A stretch of DNA of 64,000 nt, taken from positions 375,001 to 439,000 of the forward strand of contig CALNXK010000098.1 of NCBI GenBank assembly GCA_942486035.1. Direction: 5' to 3'. The stretch comes from Porites lobata (taxonomy: Eukaryota > Cnidaria > Anthozoa > Scleractinia > Poritidae). Of the stretch, positions 19,556-29,297 are shown piece by piece. Below the pieces are notes generated by a model. The model worked only from the letters and a program-made list of their open reading frames with translations, had not been told where the DNA came from and did not search any database. The number at the start of each line of letters is the position of its first letter. The stretch's first letter is position 1. A program made the position numbers and the translations under genes.

Positions 19556-19700
19556 GACCATTTTTTGAGGCAAAATAGGTCAACTTCAATCGCTTATAAA
19601 ATCGGCAGTTTTTACTCAAAACATCTCAAACTTTGGAATCGAGAATTTTAAATGATAAAGATTTTAACTGACTAAAAATAATTTTCGGTTCATATGCACT
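19556..19700 (-). repeat. Kolobok right terminal inverted repeat
   Basis: Inverted partner of 12552-12696, followed by the second TTAA duplication at 19701-19704. Confidence 0.95.
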
Positions 19701-19967
19701 TTAAGCAACGTTTGGTGAGTTGATATTCATAGTACTTTAACAATTTGTTTGTTTTGCACCAGATGTCTGCAGGAAAGACAAAGAAAAGTGAATTTATTAG
19801 ATCGAATCAGCTATGCACTGCGGTACTCGTTACTTCGGCGGAGCGCGAAGTATAGGATATTTGACGAAGTGAGAGCCGAATTAGTTTGAGATATCTCGAG
19901 ATCACTTCGATTTCTTCGATTTATTCTTTAACTTTTTCGAGGAAGAAAGAATTATTATTTTGGCTTT

Positions 19968-20060
19968 CCCGGGGTTTGAACCGACTCACCGGTGTGACCC
20001 GTCAGATCAAAGGAGACTCTAAGTTGAGGGCTTAGCCGATTGCGCTACTGCGACCCAGGG
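19968..20060 (-). repeat. tRNA-derived sequence with Pol III A and B boxes (SINE head or tRNA pseudogene)
   Basis: On the minus strand TAGCGCAATCGG (20047-20036) matches the A-box consensus and GGTTCAAACCC (19982-19972) the B box. The interval between them is long, as in tRNAs with a large variable arm. The acceptor stem does not pair cleanly, so it is not a working tRNA gene. A SINE body with a terminal tail was not delimited. Confidence 0.55.
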
Positions 20061-20815
20061 TAATTCGGAATATGAAAAACAGTTATGAAATGATGCACTA
20101 GTTTCGGGACAAGATTGGGCGTGCAAGTTCGTGACTTTTCGGCTTGTTTCGGCTATTTCACGAGATGAGACCGGACTTCTTCGTGATATCTTGAGATCAC
20201 TTCGAGTTTAGTCTTTAATTTACTCGAGGAATAAATATAGGATATTACGTGGCCGCGCAGAGACACGAAATTTCTCTTCGAGTGTTGAAAAACATTTCAC
20301 GAGTGAGTCCTCCTTTCGAACTCCTGCACATAGACATTTTGTCTTTGTTGAGTGTTACGTAGTAAAATTGCTTACATGCGTTGCGTGACTTTCTCGAACG
20401 TTCTCCACGTTTTTGGATTATTTATGAATAATTAATTAGGGCATGTTTACATTTTAGCATTTGTCAGCAGATTTGCATCAGTCAGTGAAATCATAAAATA
20501 TGTCAAAAAGCTACTACTATTCGCCTGTTTAGTATTTTCTAGAACCTTATCACAAACGGTATACAAGTTCCAAGCGAGTTCTTTTGACGAACTAAGTTTT
20601 TTTTCCACGAGCTGGACTGCTGTGTTTAGTCAAGTGTGACGAAGGTCGATTTTCAAGTTCTGTGTTTACAAGTTGGCGGAAGGCGTAAGATAACTGTAGT
20701 TCAAGTGAGAGTTTGTTATTATTGGTAGAGGCTGTTTAGTTTTACTTAAGTTCAAGTCAAGTTTGTGTTGACGAATGCTGTGTTTTTAAAGCTCTTTAAA
20801 GACTATCTCCCTTTG

Positions 20816-20919
20816 GTATTAAACGTCCTTGTGTTAATCCGACATCCCTGCGTGCTGATAGTCAGTGGTATTAAACGTCCTTGTGTTAATCCGACATCCC
20901 TGCGTGCTGATAGTCAGTG
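20816..20919. repeat. 52-bp perfect tandem duplication
   Basis: Two adjacent identical copies start with GTATTAAACGTCCTTGTGTT and end in gtcagtg. No gene overlaps. Confidence 0.92.
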
Positions 20920-21426
20920 AATAATGATCCTCAAAACATTCGAACTCGTAACATTGAGTTTTAGCCAATTCCACGCTCAACGTAATTGACTCCTCCCCCA
21001 TGCCTTACATATTTTTAATCAGTACATGAGACTGCCGTGCTGTTTTTGAAGCCTGATGTTAGTAAGAAAAATACAGAATTCTTTTTTCACTGTTTGTTTT
21101 GTTAGACGTGTTATTCACCGCCAGCAACCTCATACTTGACTTAGGTCTAAACGTTTAGACCCAAGTCAAATTTCGACGGATTTGTATGGAGTCATCAGAG
21201 CATAACTGGGCTAATATCTCAGAGACAATTTGTCTCGAAATGCTAGTTTTTGGCAAGAAGGCCTCTTGGATGTTGCTTTTTTCAAAATATTCTGACAAGT
21301 CCCATAATTTCACAAATTAACACATTACTCTTACCATATTTCATTTCTCACTATTCCTCCGCATTTACAATTTAATCAGTTCCACAGCAACGACGCCGAA
21401 GTATACGCTCCGTAGCGTCTTGTTTT

Positions 21427-21600
21427 CATTAATCAGGGTCCCAAAGCGAGAGTGGCTGGAGTGCGGGAGCCCTAAATTTTTTTTCGCGGAGCCCGGAGTC
21501 CCATCGCTTCGTTGCTTGGAGCCCTAATATTATTTTACTGTAGGGCCTGGAGCCCTCAAAACGTTTGCTGCGGAGCCCATAGCCCCAAATATTAAAATTC
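21427..21600. repeat. GGAGCCC-rich degenerate repeat patch
   Basis: The heptamer GGAGCCC or close variants recur six to eight times at irregular spacing between A/T runs. It looks like a decayed minisatellite; the unit could not be defined. Confidence 0.45.
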
Positions 21601-22621
21601 GGACATTCTTCCGGGGCACCCAACGAGAATATAGTTTAAGGTGGCTCGACTGGATTTTTTTGGGGGGAATACCTCCCAAGTTTGAGCATTAACTACGTCG
21701 GCATGAGTAAAGATATAGGAAAAAGGTTACCACAATAGTATTATATAATGATGAAAATTTCTTATGATCTGGCTTTTATTGCAATCGGAGTCGCCATGGC
21801 AACGTAATGACGCCATTACGCTTTTTATTTATCTTTGTGTTTCTCCGTACCAGGAGCTTTTTGAAGAAATCGCTCAAGGGAGTATGTACCTGCCACAATT
21901 GCCTCCATTATGGCAAAGTTTCAACAAATTCTATGAGAGCGTTTTCGAAATATTTTGACACGCAGTCTTAACAATCATAAAAACAGTGAAATAGCATGCT
22001 ATCCACACAATTCGCTAATATTTTAAGAAACTGATAAGCTTTGGAAACACGGCTTCATCCCATAGTGGTTTGATTCCATTGAAAACTGCATACACAAAAA
22101 GAGGGGAATTGCTCAGAGCGATCGCGAGTGAGAAGAATTTTATTGACTTGCATTCAGCTGCTTTTGTTACAGTTTTTGGACGTAATTTGGTCCATGCCTA
22201 CAAATTTTGCATTTTTCCAAAAACCGCTCGACAACGTTTTTTATAAATTCCGCAATCTCGAGATCAATTGTCAATAAATATTCCCTGCAAGTTTCAAGAA
22301 CATTGAAAACAGGGAAGGCTTTTAAATAGGGCCTCAAATATAACCACTTTTTCCCCGAGATTTTGTGTTTACAAGGGAGCGTCCTCATTATTCACTGGCA
22401 TTGTTTTCAAGTTTCATATGCACGTGCACATTTAGCAAAAACATAGAACTTGCATCAAAAAGGACCCTCGGTTATATCTCCGGAATGTGCTAATTACCGG
22501 GTAAAGAGATTAATGATGCATTATAATATCAGAGCAGTTCTTTGAAAGAGTTTCTGTGCTCTACAGCTCCCAGTGTTTATATCACAGTTTATAGACACAA
22601 GCGGACGTTTTATATTCCTTT

Positions 22622-22628
22622 TATAAAA
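22622..22628 (+). promoter_or_regulatory. TATA-like box in the unit upstream region
   Basis: TATAAAA within an A/T stretch, 311 bases before the module ATG, repeated at the same place in every full unit but absent before the second and third modules of multi-module units. It could be a promoter for a Pol II transcript or for the short interval up to the poly(T) tract. The motif alone does not decide this. Confidence 0.3.
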
Positions 22629-22938
22629 TATTTTTGAACTTTTAGGCTGAGCGTGTTTCTGTCCTCTAACATTAACACTGTAGCCAACCAACCTGTAGAC
22701 CAAGGATAGGCGTTTAGTTGAATCCCGTGTCAAGTTTTTTTTTTTTTGATAATGATGACGTCTAACTAAGGTTCCTTGTTGATTGTTGGTGCCAAAAAGA
22801 TTGCTGCTGTGGAGAAACGGTTTAGAAACTAAGCAAGATGAGAGTTTTTATCCTTTTCCGATAACTTTGATTTGTCTTCATCGTTGCTTTCTTTTGTTCC
22901 TGATGAACCGATTTGTGTGGTCATTTTGCAGACTGACG

Positions 22939-23325
22939 ATGAGCGAACGAAAAAGACCAAGACTGTCTGTGACCAGCACAACATCCACCCACACCACAAC
23001 ATCCACCACAACATCTACCCACACCACCACATCGACCTCAACATCCACCCCCGTCATTCACCGCCCTCAACTCATTTACACACCCCCCACACCATCAACC
23101 GGTCAGATATCACTCACCCGTTTTAGCACAAATCCCCACCAGCGCTTAATGACCTTAAGATTACACATGCCATGCCCTACACAAACTCTACACATTTATT
23201 CAGTCGCCATACCCATAGAATTTCCACCACCGCCACAACCATTATCAGGGACAACGTCTACGCAGACAACAACTCAGACGACAACTAAAGAAGAAGATAA
23301 AAGTACTCAGACCGACACCGTGTAA
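22939..23325 (+). CDS. Array copy 1: Thr/Ser-rich short-motif protein, intact
   Basis: Reference copy. The ATG at 22939 has A at -3 and follows a splice-acceptor-like cattttgcag (to 22931). The frame is also open upstream but has no ATG except one 12 codons earlier in poor context. The 128-residue product has MSERKRPRLSV (NLS-like KRPR), a Ser/Thr/His-rich stretch of about 30 residues, a less biased middle (RFSTNPHQRLMTLRLHMPCP), IEFPPPPQPLSG, STQTTTQTTT, an acidic KEEDKSTQ, and the C-terminus TDTV. FPPPP is the known ligand core of Ena/VASP EVH1 domains, K-x-TQT that of dynein light chain LC8, and T-x-V at the end that of class I PDZ domains. In such biased sequence these may be chance. No signal peptide or membrane segment was seen. 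Function is unknown; whether it is translated is not shown. Confidence 0.45.
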   Translation: MSERKRPRLSVTSTTSTHTTTSTTTSTHTTTSTSTSTPVIHRPQLIYTPPTPSTGQISLTRFSTNPHQRLMTLRLHMPCPTQTLHIYSVAIPIEFPPPPQPLSGTTSTQTTTQTTTKEEDKSTQTDTV

Positions 23326-23376
23326 ATATTGTAAATAGTGTAAAAAAAATCTTGTAAATACGTAAAAATGTAAATA
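23321..23376 (+). promoter_or_regulatory. Four Pumilio-type UGUAAAUA sites at the stop codon and start of the 3' UTR
   Basis: TGTAAATA occurs at 23321, 23330, 23353 and 23369; the first overlaps the stop codon. This equals the PUF/Pumilio consensus UGUANAUA. The same cluster follows the module in full units, beginning near 25120, 26931, 29293, 32204, 34558, 36909, 38273, 40086, 41888, 43690, 45490, 47846, 50740, 52551, 54888, 56799, 58611 and 60510. In the most diverged copies a site may be altered (the 29293 cluster lacks the third site). A poly(A) tract follows directly. If transcribed, the mRNA would be a strong candidate for Pumilio repression. The truncated modules lack the cluster. Confidence 0.6.
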
Positions 23377-24361
23377 TTGTAAAAAAAAGAAAAAATGAGA
23401 ACGACAAATTGTAAAATAAGGATGTTCTGTTCTGTTAGCAGCATTTGTCACTTTATTTCTGATGTGTGTAAATTTCATTTCTGTTTGCCTTTTACAAAAA
23501 AATTGTTATTATGTATTTTTGCTACAAAAGTTGGTTATGTTTTAATGGCAATTTACGTATGTTCACTTAATGTAATTATGATTATGATTAGAATTTGCTT
23601 TTACACCCATTTTATATTCAAAATGACATTTCAAATTGATTTGGATATTTGTATCTTTTGACCATAACTAGGTTAGAAGGGGAAAACTGAATAATTGCCT
23701 CAAACCCTTTCATCTCCATAGAAAGTGAACTGGCAAAAATTCCCTTTAGACCTTTTACTGTAAATCCTCTATTCAGCCTCTCTCTCCTTAGAGGACTACA
23801 ACAAGACAACCATGAATGTACCACTTCCTTGGCACAAAAAGGTATTGGTACAAATCATGCTATATGTTGGCAGTAGTCAGTGCGGCATTTCTAGTATGTC
23901 TCTCACTCTCTTTAGCCTTGTGCCATGTAATATTGGCCTAAGCATTCAGGAGGGGGTATGGTAGAGGACTGACAGTACAATTTGTTGTGTTTATATTAGA
24001 AAAAAACATGCACTAAATGAGCTTTGGCGTTTCTACTAAAGGCCAAGAAAATACCGGTTTAAAATTAGGCCACGTTATGGGTCAAGGAGTTGAAATTATA
24101 GAGGCAATTAAATAATTGAGTCGATGAGTCATGAGTCAAGTGAAAAACTTCAAATATCTCGGATTAACTGCTACTATCTGCTTTAAACAAATACTGGTAC
24201 ATACAGTAAATATAGTGACAAACCTGAATAAACACTTCTTGAAGGGTGGTGGACAAAACACTGACCCACACTTCAAGGACATACCCTAAAATGGACTACA
24301 ACGCCGAAGTTTAGTGATTAGGGTTAGGAAACTGACTGATTCTTTGACTTCTCGAGTGCTC
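23377..24361. other. Spacer of array unit 1 (pattern for all units)
   Basis: About 1 kb between the 3' UTR-like sites and the next upstream region, A/T-rich. It includes gattagggttagg (two telomere-like repeats only) and a segment readable as QVKNFKYLG on the plus strand (24138-24164), which recalls the thumb region of LINE reverse transcriptases. Short frames on both strands recur simply because the DNA recurs; most lack an ATG. I support no gene here. Confidence 0.5.
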
Positions 24362-24737
24362 TACAGCTCCCAGTGTTTATATCACAGTTTATAGACACAA
24401 GCAGACGTTTTATATTCCTTTTATAAAATATTTTTGAACTTTTAGGCTGAGCGTGTTTCTGTCCTCTAACATTAACACTGTAGCCAACCAACCTGTAGAC
24501 CAAGGATAAGCGTTTAGTTGAATCCCGTGTCAAGTTTTTTTTTTTTGATAATGATGACGTCTAACTAAGGTTCCTTGTTGATTGTTGGTGCCAAAAAGAT
24601 TGCTGCTGTGGAGAAACGGTTTAGAAACTAAGCAAGATGAGAGTTTTTATCCTTTTCCGATAACTTTGATTTGTCTTCATCGTTGCTTTCTTTTGTTCCT
24701 GATGAACCGATTTGTGTGGTCATTTTGCAGACTGACG

Positions 24738-25124
24738 ATGAGAGAACGAAAAAGACCAAGACTGTCTGTGACCAGCACAACATCCACCCACACCACAACA
24801 TCCACCACAACATCTACCCACACCACCACATCGACCTCAACATCCACCCCCGCCATTCGCCGCCCTCAACTCATTTACACACCCCCCACACCATCCACCG
24901 GTCAGATATCACTCACCCGTTTTAGCACAAATCCCCACCAGCGCTTAATGACCTTAAGATTACACATGCCATGCCCTACACAAACTCTACACATTTATTC
25001 AGTCGCCATACCCATAGAATTTCCACCACCGCCACAACCATTATCAGGGACAACGTCTACGCAGACAACAACTCAGACGACAACTGAAGAAGAAGATGAA
25101 AGTACTCAGACCGACACCGTGTAA
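24738..25124 (+). CDS. Array copy 2, intact
   Basis: 128 codons ending TQTDTV. Variants: MRERK instead of MSERK (agagaacg), IRRPQ, and EEEDE before the last TQT, so its final TQT lacks the preceding Lys. The MRERK variant is shared with copy 12 at 45108. Confidence 0.4.
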   Translation: MRERKRPRLSVTSTTSTHTTTSTTTSTHTTTSTSTSTPAIRRPQLIYTPPTPSTGQISLTRFSTNPHQRLMTLRLHMPCPTQTLHIYSVAIPIEFPPPPQPLSGTTSTQTTTQTTTEEEDESTQTDTV

Positions 25125-26541
25125 ATATTGTAAATAGTGTAAAAAAAATCTTGTAAATACGTAAAAATGTAAATATTGTAAAAAAAAAAAAAAAAATGAG
25201 AACGACAAATTGTAAAATAAGGATGTTCTGTTCTGTTAGCAGCATTTGTCACTTTATTTCTGATGTGTGTAAATTTCATTTCTATTTGCCTTTTACAAAA
25301 AAATTGTTATTATGTATTTTTGCTACAAAAGTTGGTTATGTTTTAATGGCAATTTACGTATGTTCACTTAATGTAATTATGATTATGATTAGAATTTGCT
25401 TTTACACCCATTTTATATTCAAAATGACATTTCAAATTGATTTGGATATTTGTATCTTTTGACCATAACTAGGTTAGAAGGGGAAAACTGAATAATTGCC
25501 TCAAACCCTTTCATCTCCATAGAAAGTGAACTGGCAAAAATTCCCTTTAGACCTTTTACTGTAAATCCTCTATTCAGCCTCTCTCTCCTTAGAGGACTAC
25601 AACAAGACAACCATGAATGTACCACTTCCTTGGCACAAAAAGGTATTGGTACAAATCATGCTATATGTTGGCAGTAGTCAGTGCGGCATTTCTAGTATGT
25701 CTCTCACTCTCTTTGGCCTTAAGCCATGTAATATTGGCCTAAGCATTCAGGAGGGGGTATGGTAGAGGACTGACAGTACAATTTGTTGTGTTTATATTAG
25801 AAAAAAACATGCACTAAATGAGCTTTGGCGTTTCTAGTAAAGGCCAAGAAAATACCGGTTTAAAATTAGGCCACGTTATGGGTCAAGGAGTTGAAATTAT
25901 AGAGGCAATTAAATAATTGAGTCGATGAGTCATGAGTCAAGTGAAAAACTTCAAATATCTCGGATTAACTGCTACTATCTGCTTTAAACAAATACTGGTA
26001 CATACAGTAAATATAGTGACAAACCTGAATAAACACTTCTTGAAGGGTGGTGGACAAAACACTGACCCACACTTCAAGGACATACCCTAAAATGGACTAC
26101 ACCGCCGAAGTTTAGTGATTAGGGTTAGGAAACTGACTGATTCTTTGACTTCTCGAGTGCTCTACAGCTCCCAGTGTTTATATCACAGTTTATAGACACA
26201 AGCAGACGTTTTATATTCCTTTTATAAAATATTTTTGAACTTTTAGGCTGAGCGTGTTTCTGTCCTCTAACATTAACACTGTAGCCAACCAACCTGTAGA
26301 CCAAGGATAAGCGTTTAGTTGAATCCCGTGTCAAGTTTTTTTTTTTTTGATAATGATGACGTCTAACTAAGGTTCCTTGTTGATTGTTGGTGCCAAAAAA
26401 CGATTGCTGCTGTGGAGAAACGGTTTAGAAACTAAGCAAGATGAGAGTTTTTATCCTTTTCCGATAACTTTGATTTGTCTTCATCGTTGCTTTCTTTTGT
26501 TCCTGATGAACCGATTTGTGTGGTCATTTTGCAGACTGACG

Positions 26542-26935
26542 ATGAGAACGAAAAAGACCAAGACTGTCTGTGACCAGCACAACATCCACCCACACCACAA
26601 CATCCACCACAACATCTACCCACACCACCACATCGACCTCAACATCCACCCCCCCATTCGCCGCCCTCAACTCATTTACACACCCCCCACACCATCCACC
26701 GGTCAGATATCACTCACCCCACAACATTTAGCACAAATCCCCACCAGCGCCCCCCGCCAATGACCTTAAGATTACACATGCCATGCCCTACACAAACTCT
26801 ACACATTTATTCAGTCGCCATACCCATAGAATTTCCACCACCGCCACGACCATTATCAGGGACAACGCTACGCAGACAACAACTCAGGCGACAACTGAAG
26901 AAGAAGGTAAAAGTACTCAGACCGACACCGTGTAA
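26542..26935 (+). pseudogene. Array copy 3, frameshifted
   Basis: A deletion (gatgagaacg) removes the normal second and third codons and shifts the frame into the His-rich register. A local change adds cccacaacatt and cgccccccgccaa around 26720-26760. Confidence 0.6.
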
Positions 26936-28350
26936 ATATTGTAAATAGTGTAAAAAAAAAATCTTGTAAATACGTAAAAATGTAAATATTGTAAAAAAAA
27001 AAAAAAAAGAAATGACAAATTGTAAAATAAGCATGTTCTGTTCTGTTTGCAGCATTTGTCACTTTATTTCTGATGTGTGTAAATTTCATTTCTATTTGCC
27101 TTTTACAAAAAAAATTGTTATTATGTATTTTTGCTACAAAAGTTGGCTATGTTTTAATGGCAATTTACGTATGTTCACTTAATGTAATTATGATTATGAT
27201 TAGAATTTGCTTTTACACCCATTTTATATTCAAAATGACATTTCAAATTGATTTGGATATTTGTATCTTTTGACCATCACTAGGTTAGAAGGGGAAAACT
27301 GAATAATTGCCTCAAACCCTTTCATCTCCATAGATAGTGAACTGGCAAAAATTCCCTTTAGACCTTTTACTGTAAATCCTCTATTCAGCCTCCCTCTCCT
27401 TAGAGGACTACAACAAGACAACCATGAATGTACCACTTCCTTGGCACAAAAAGGTATTGGTACAAATCATGCTATATGTTGGCAGTAGTCAGTGCGGCAT
27501 TTCTAGTATGTCTCTCACTCTCTTTAGCCTTGTGCCATGTAATATTGGCCTAAGCATTCAGGAGGGGGTATGGTAGAGGACTGACAGTACAATTTGTTGT
27601 GTTTATATTAGAAAAAAACATGCACTAAATGAGCTTTGGCGTTTCTAGTAAAGGCCAAGAAAATACCGGTTTAAAATTAGGCCACGTTATGGGTCAAGGA
27701 GTTGAAATTATAGAGGCAATTAAATAATTGAGTCGATGAGTCATGAGTCAAGTGAAAAACTTCAAATATCTCGGATTAACTGCTACTATCTGCTTTAAAC
27801 AAATACTGGTACATACAGTAAATATAGTGACAAACCTGAATAAACACTTCTTGAAGGGTGGTGGACAAAACACTGACCCACACTTCAAGGACATACCCTA
27901 AAATGGACTACACCGCCGAAGTTTAGTGATTAGGGTTAGGAAACTGAGTGATTCTTTGACTTCTCGAGTGCTCTACAGCTCCCAGTGTTTATATCACAGT
28001 TTATAGACACAAGCAGACGTTTTATATTCCTTTTATAAAATATTTTTGAACTTTTAGGCTGAGCGTGTTTCTGTCCTCTAACATTAACACTGTAGCCAAC
28101 CAACCTGTAGACCAAGGATAGGCGTTTAGTTGAATCCCGTGTCAAGTTTTTTTTTTTTTGATAATGATGACGTCTAACTAAGGTTCCTTGTTGATTGTTG
28201 GTGCCAAAAAGATTGCTGCTGTGGAGAAACGGTTTAGAAACTAAGCAAGATGAGAGTTTTTATCCTTTTCCGATAACTTTGATTTGTCTTCATCGTTGCT
28301 TTCTTTTGTTCCTGATGAACCGATTTGTGTGGTCATTTTGCAGACTGACG

Positions 28351-28725
28351 ATGAGCGAACGAAAAAGACCAAGACTGTCTGTGACCAGCACAACATCCAC
28401 CCACACCACAACATCCACCACAACATCTACCCACACCACCACATCGACCTCAACATCCACCCCTGCCATTCACCGCCCTCAACTCATTTACACACCCCCC
28501 ACACCATCCACCGGTCAGATATCACTCACCCGTTTTAGCACAAATCCCCACCAGCGCTTAATGACCTTAAGATTACACATGCCATGCCCTACACAAACTC
28601 TACACATTTATTCAGTCGCCATACCCATAGAATTTCCACCACCGCCACAACCATTATCAGGGACAACGTCTACACAGACAACAACTCAGACGACAGTTTT
28701 TTTTTTTTTTTTCCACCACCGATAA
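28351..28725 (+). CDS. Array copy 4a, truncated C-terminus
   Basis: Open through FPPPPQPLSGTTSTQTTTQTT, then runs into a poly(T) tract, encoding VFFFFFHHR before the stop. It lacks the EEED-STQTDTV tail and the Pumilio-type sites. The next module follows after 561 bp. Confidence 0.3.
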   Translation: MSERKRPRLSVTSTTSTHTTTSTTTSTHTTTSTSTSTPAIHRPQLIYTPPTPSTGQISLTRFSTNPHQRLMTLRLHMPCPTQTLHIYSVAIPIEFPPPPQPLSGTTSTQTTTQTTVFFFFFHHR

Positions 28726-28911
28726 TGATGACGTCTAACTAAGGTTCCTTGTTGATTGTGGGTGCCAAAAAGATTGCTGCTGTGGAGAAACGGTTTAGAA
28801 ACTAAGCAAGATGAGAGTTTTTATCCTTTTCCGATAACTTTGATTTGTCTTCATCATTGCTTTCTTTTGTTCCTGATGAACCGATTTGTGTGGTCATTTT
28901 GCAGACTGACG

Positions 28912-29297
28912 ATGAGCGAACGAAAAAGACCAAGACTGTCTGTGACCAGCACAACATCCACCCACACCACAACATCCACCACAACATCTACCCACACCAC
29001 CACATCGACCTCAACATCCACCCCGCCATTCACCGCCCTCAACTCATTTACACACCCCCACACCATCCACCGGTCAGATATCACTCACCCGTTTTAGCAC
29101 AAATCCCCACCAGCGCTTAATGACCTTAAGATTACACATGCCATGCCCTACACAAACTCTACACATTTATTCAGTCGCCATACCCATAGAATTTCCACCA
29201 CTGCCACGACCATTATCAGGGACAACGTCTCACGCAGACAACAACTCAGGCGACAACTGAAGAAGAAGGTAAAAGTACTCAGACCGACACCGTGTAA
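28912..29297 (+). pseudogene. Array copy 4b, frameshifted
   Basis: One C is missing in the STPA codons (ccaccccgcc) and one in the acaccccc run. The full 3' part with TGTAAATA sites is present. Its leader has gattgtggg instead of gattgttgg, a variant restricted to second and third modules and to copy 16a. Confidence 0.6.

Larger units (their letters stand above)
12552..19700 (+). mobile_element. Complete Kolobok-type DNA transposon with TTAA target duplication
   Basis: Both ends are visible. TTAA at 12548-12551 and at 19701-19704 flank inverted repeats that begin AGTGCATATGAACCGAAAAT. The outer 124 bp of the two repeats differ at only about two positions, and the similarity continues more weakly to 145 bp. 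Inside are a nine-exon THAP-transposase gene on the plus strand and a two-exon gene with a P2X7-like domain on the minus strand, transcribed towards each other. TTAA duplication, a THAP domain and this transposase type are established features of the Kolobok superfamily. Length is 7149 bp. All coding parts look intact, so it may be a recently active copy. Confidence 0.93.
19705..22555. other. Intergenic repeat-rich region left of the tandem array
   Basis: No gene is supported. The stretch contains decayed interspersed repeats with many TTCGA/TCGAA-like pieces (19830-20330), a tRNA-derived sequence, a 52-bp duplication and a GGAGCCC-rich patch. Short open frames at 21764-21958 and 22167-22388 have no recognisable content. 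Confidence 0.5.

Noticed and set aside
19968..20060. Functional tRNA gene
   Set aside because: A and B boxes are good, but the acceptor and anticodon stems do not fold cleanly by eye; a tRNA-derived repeat is more likely.
22521..22733. Minus-strand 62-70-codon frame repeated in most units (TRDSTKRLSLVYRL...)
   Set aside because: It starts at TTG rather than ATG, has no family resemblance, and recurs only because the DNA is tandemly repeated.
22829..23014. Minus-strand Val- or Cys/Trp-rich frames opposite the coding module
   Set aside because: They are the complement of the ACC/ACA repeats and start at non-ATG codons.
23395..23661. Plus-strand 86-88-codon frame after the poly(A) tract (MRTTNCKIRMFCSV...)
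   Set aside because: The ATG is present only in some units, depending on poly(A) length, and the composition (Phe/Ile/Cys-rich) is that of translated AT-rich DNA.
23618..23824. Minus-strand 68-codon frame conserved in most full units (VHSWLSCCSPLRR...)
   Set aside because: It starts at GTG, has no known motif and lies in the spacer. Openness in near-identical copies is not independent evidence of coding.
24309..24329. Telomere-like gattagggttagg in each unit
   Set aside because: Only two TTAGG-type repeats per unit, far too few to indicate telomeric or subtelomeric origin.
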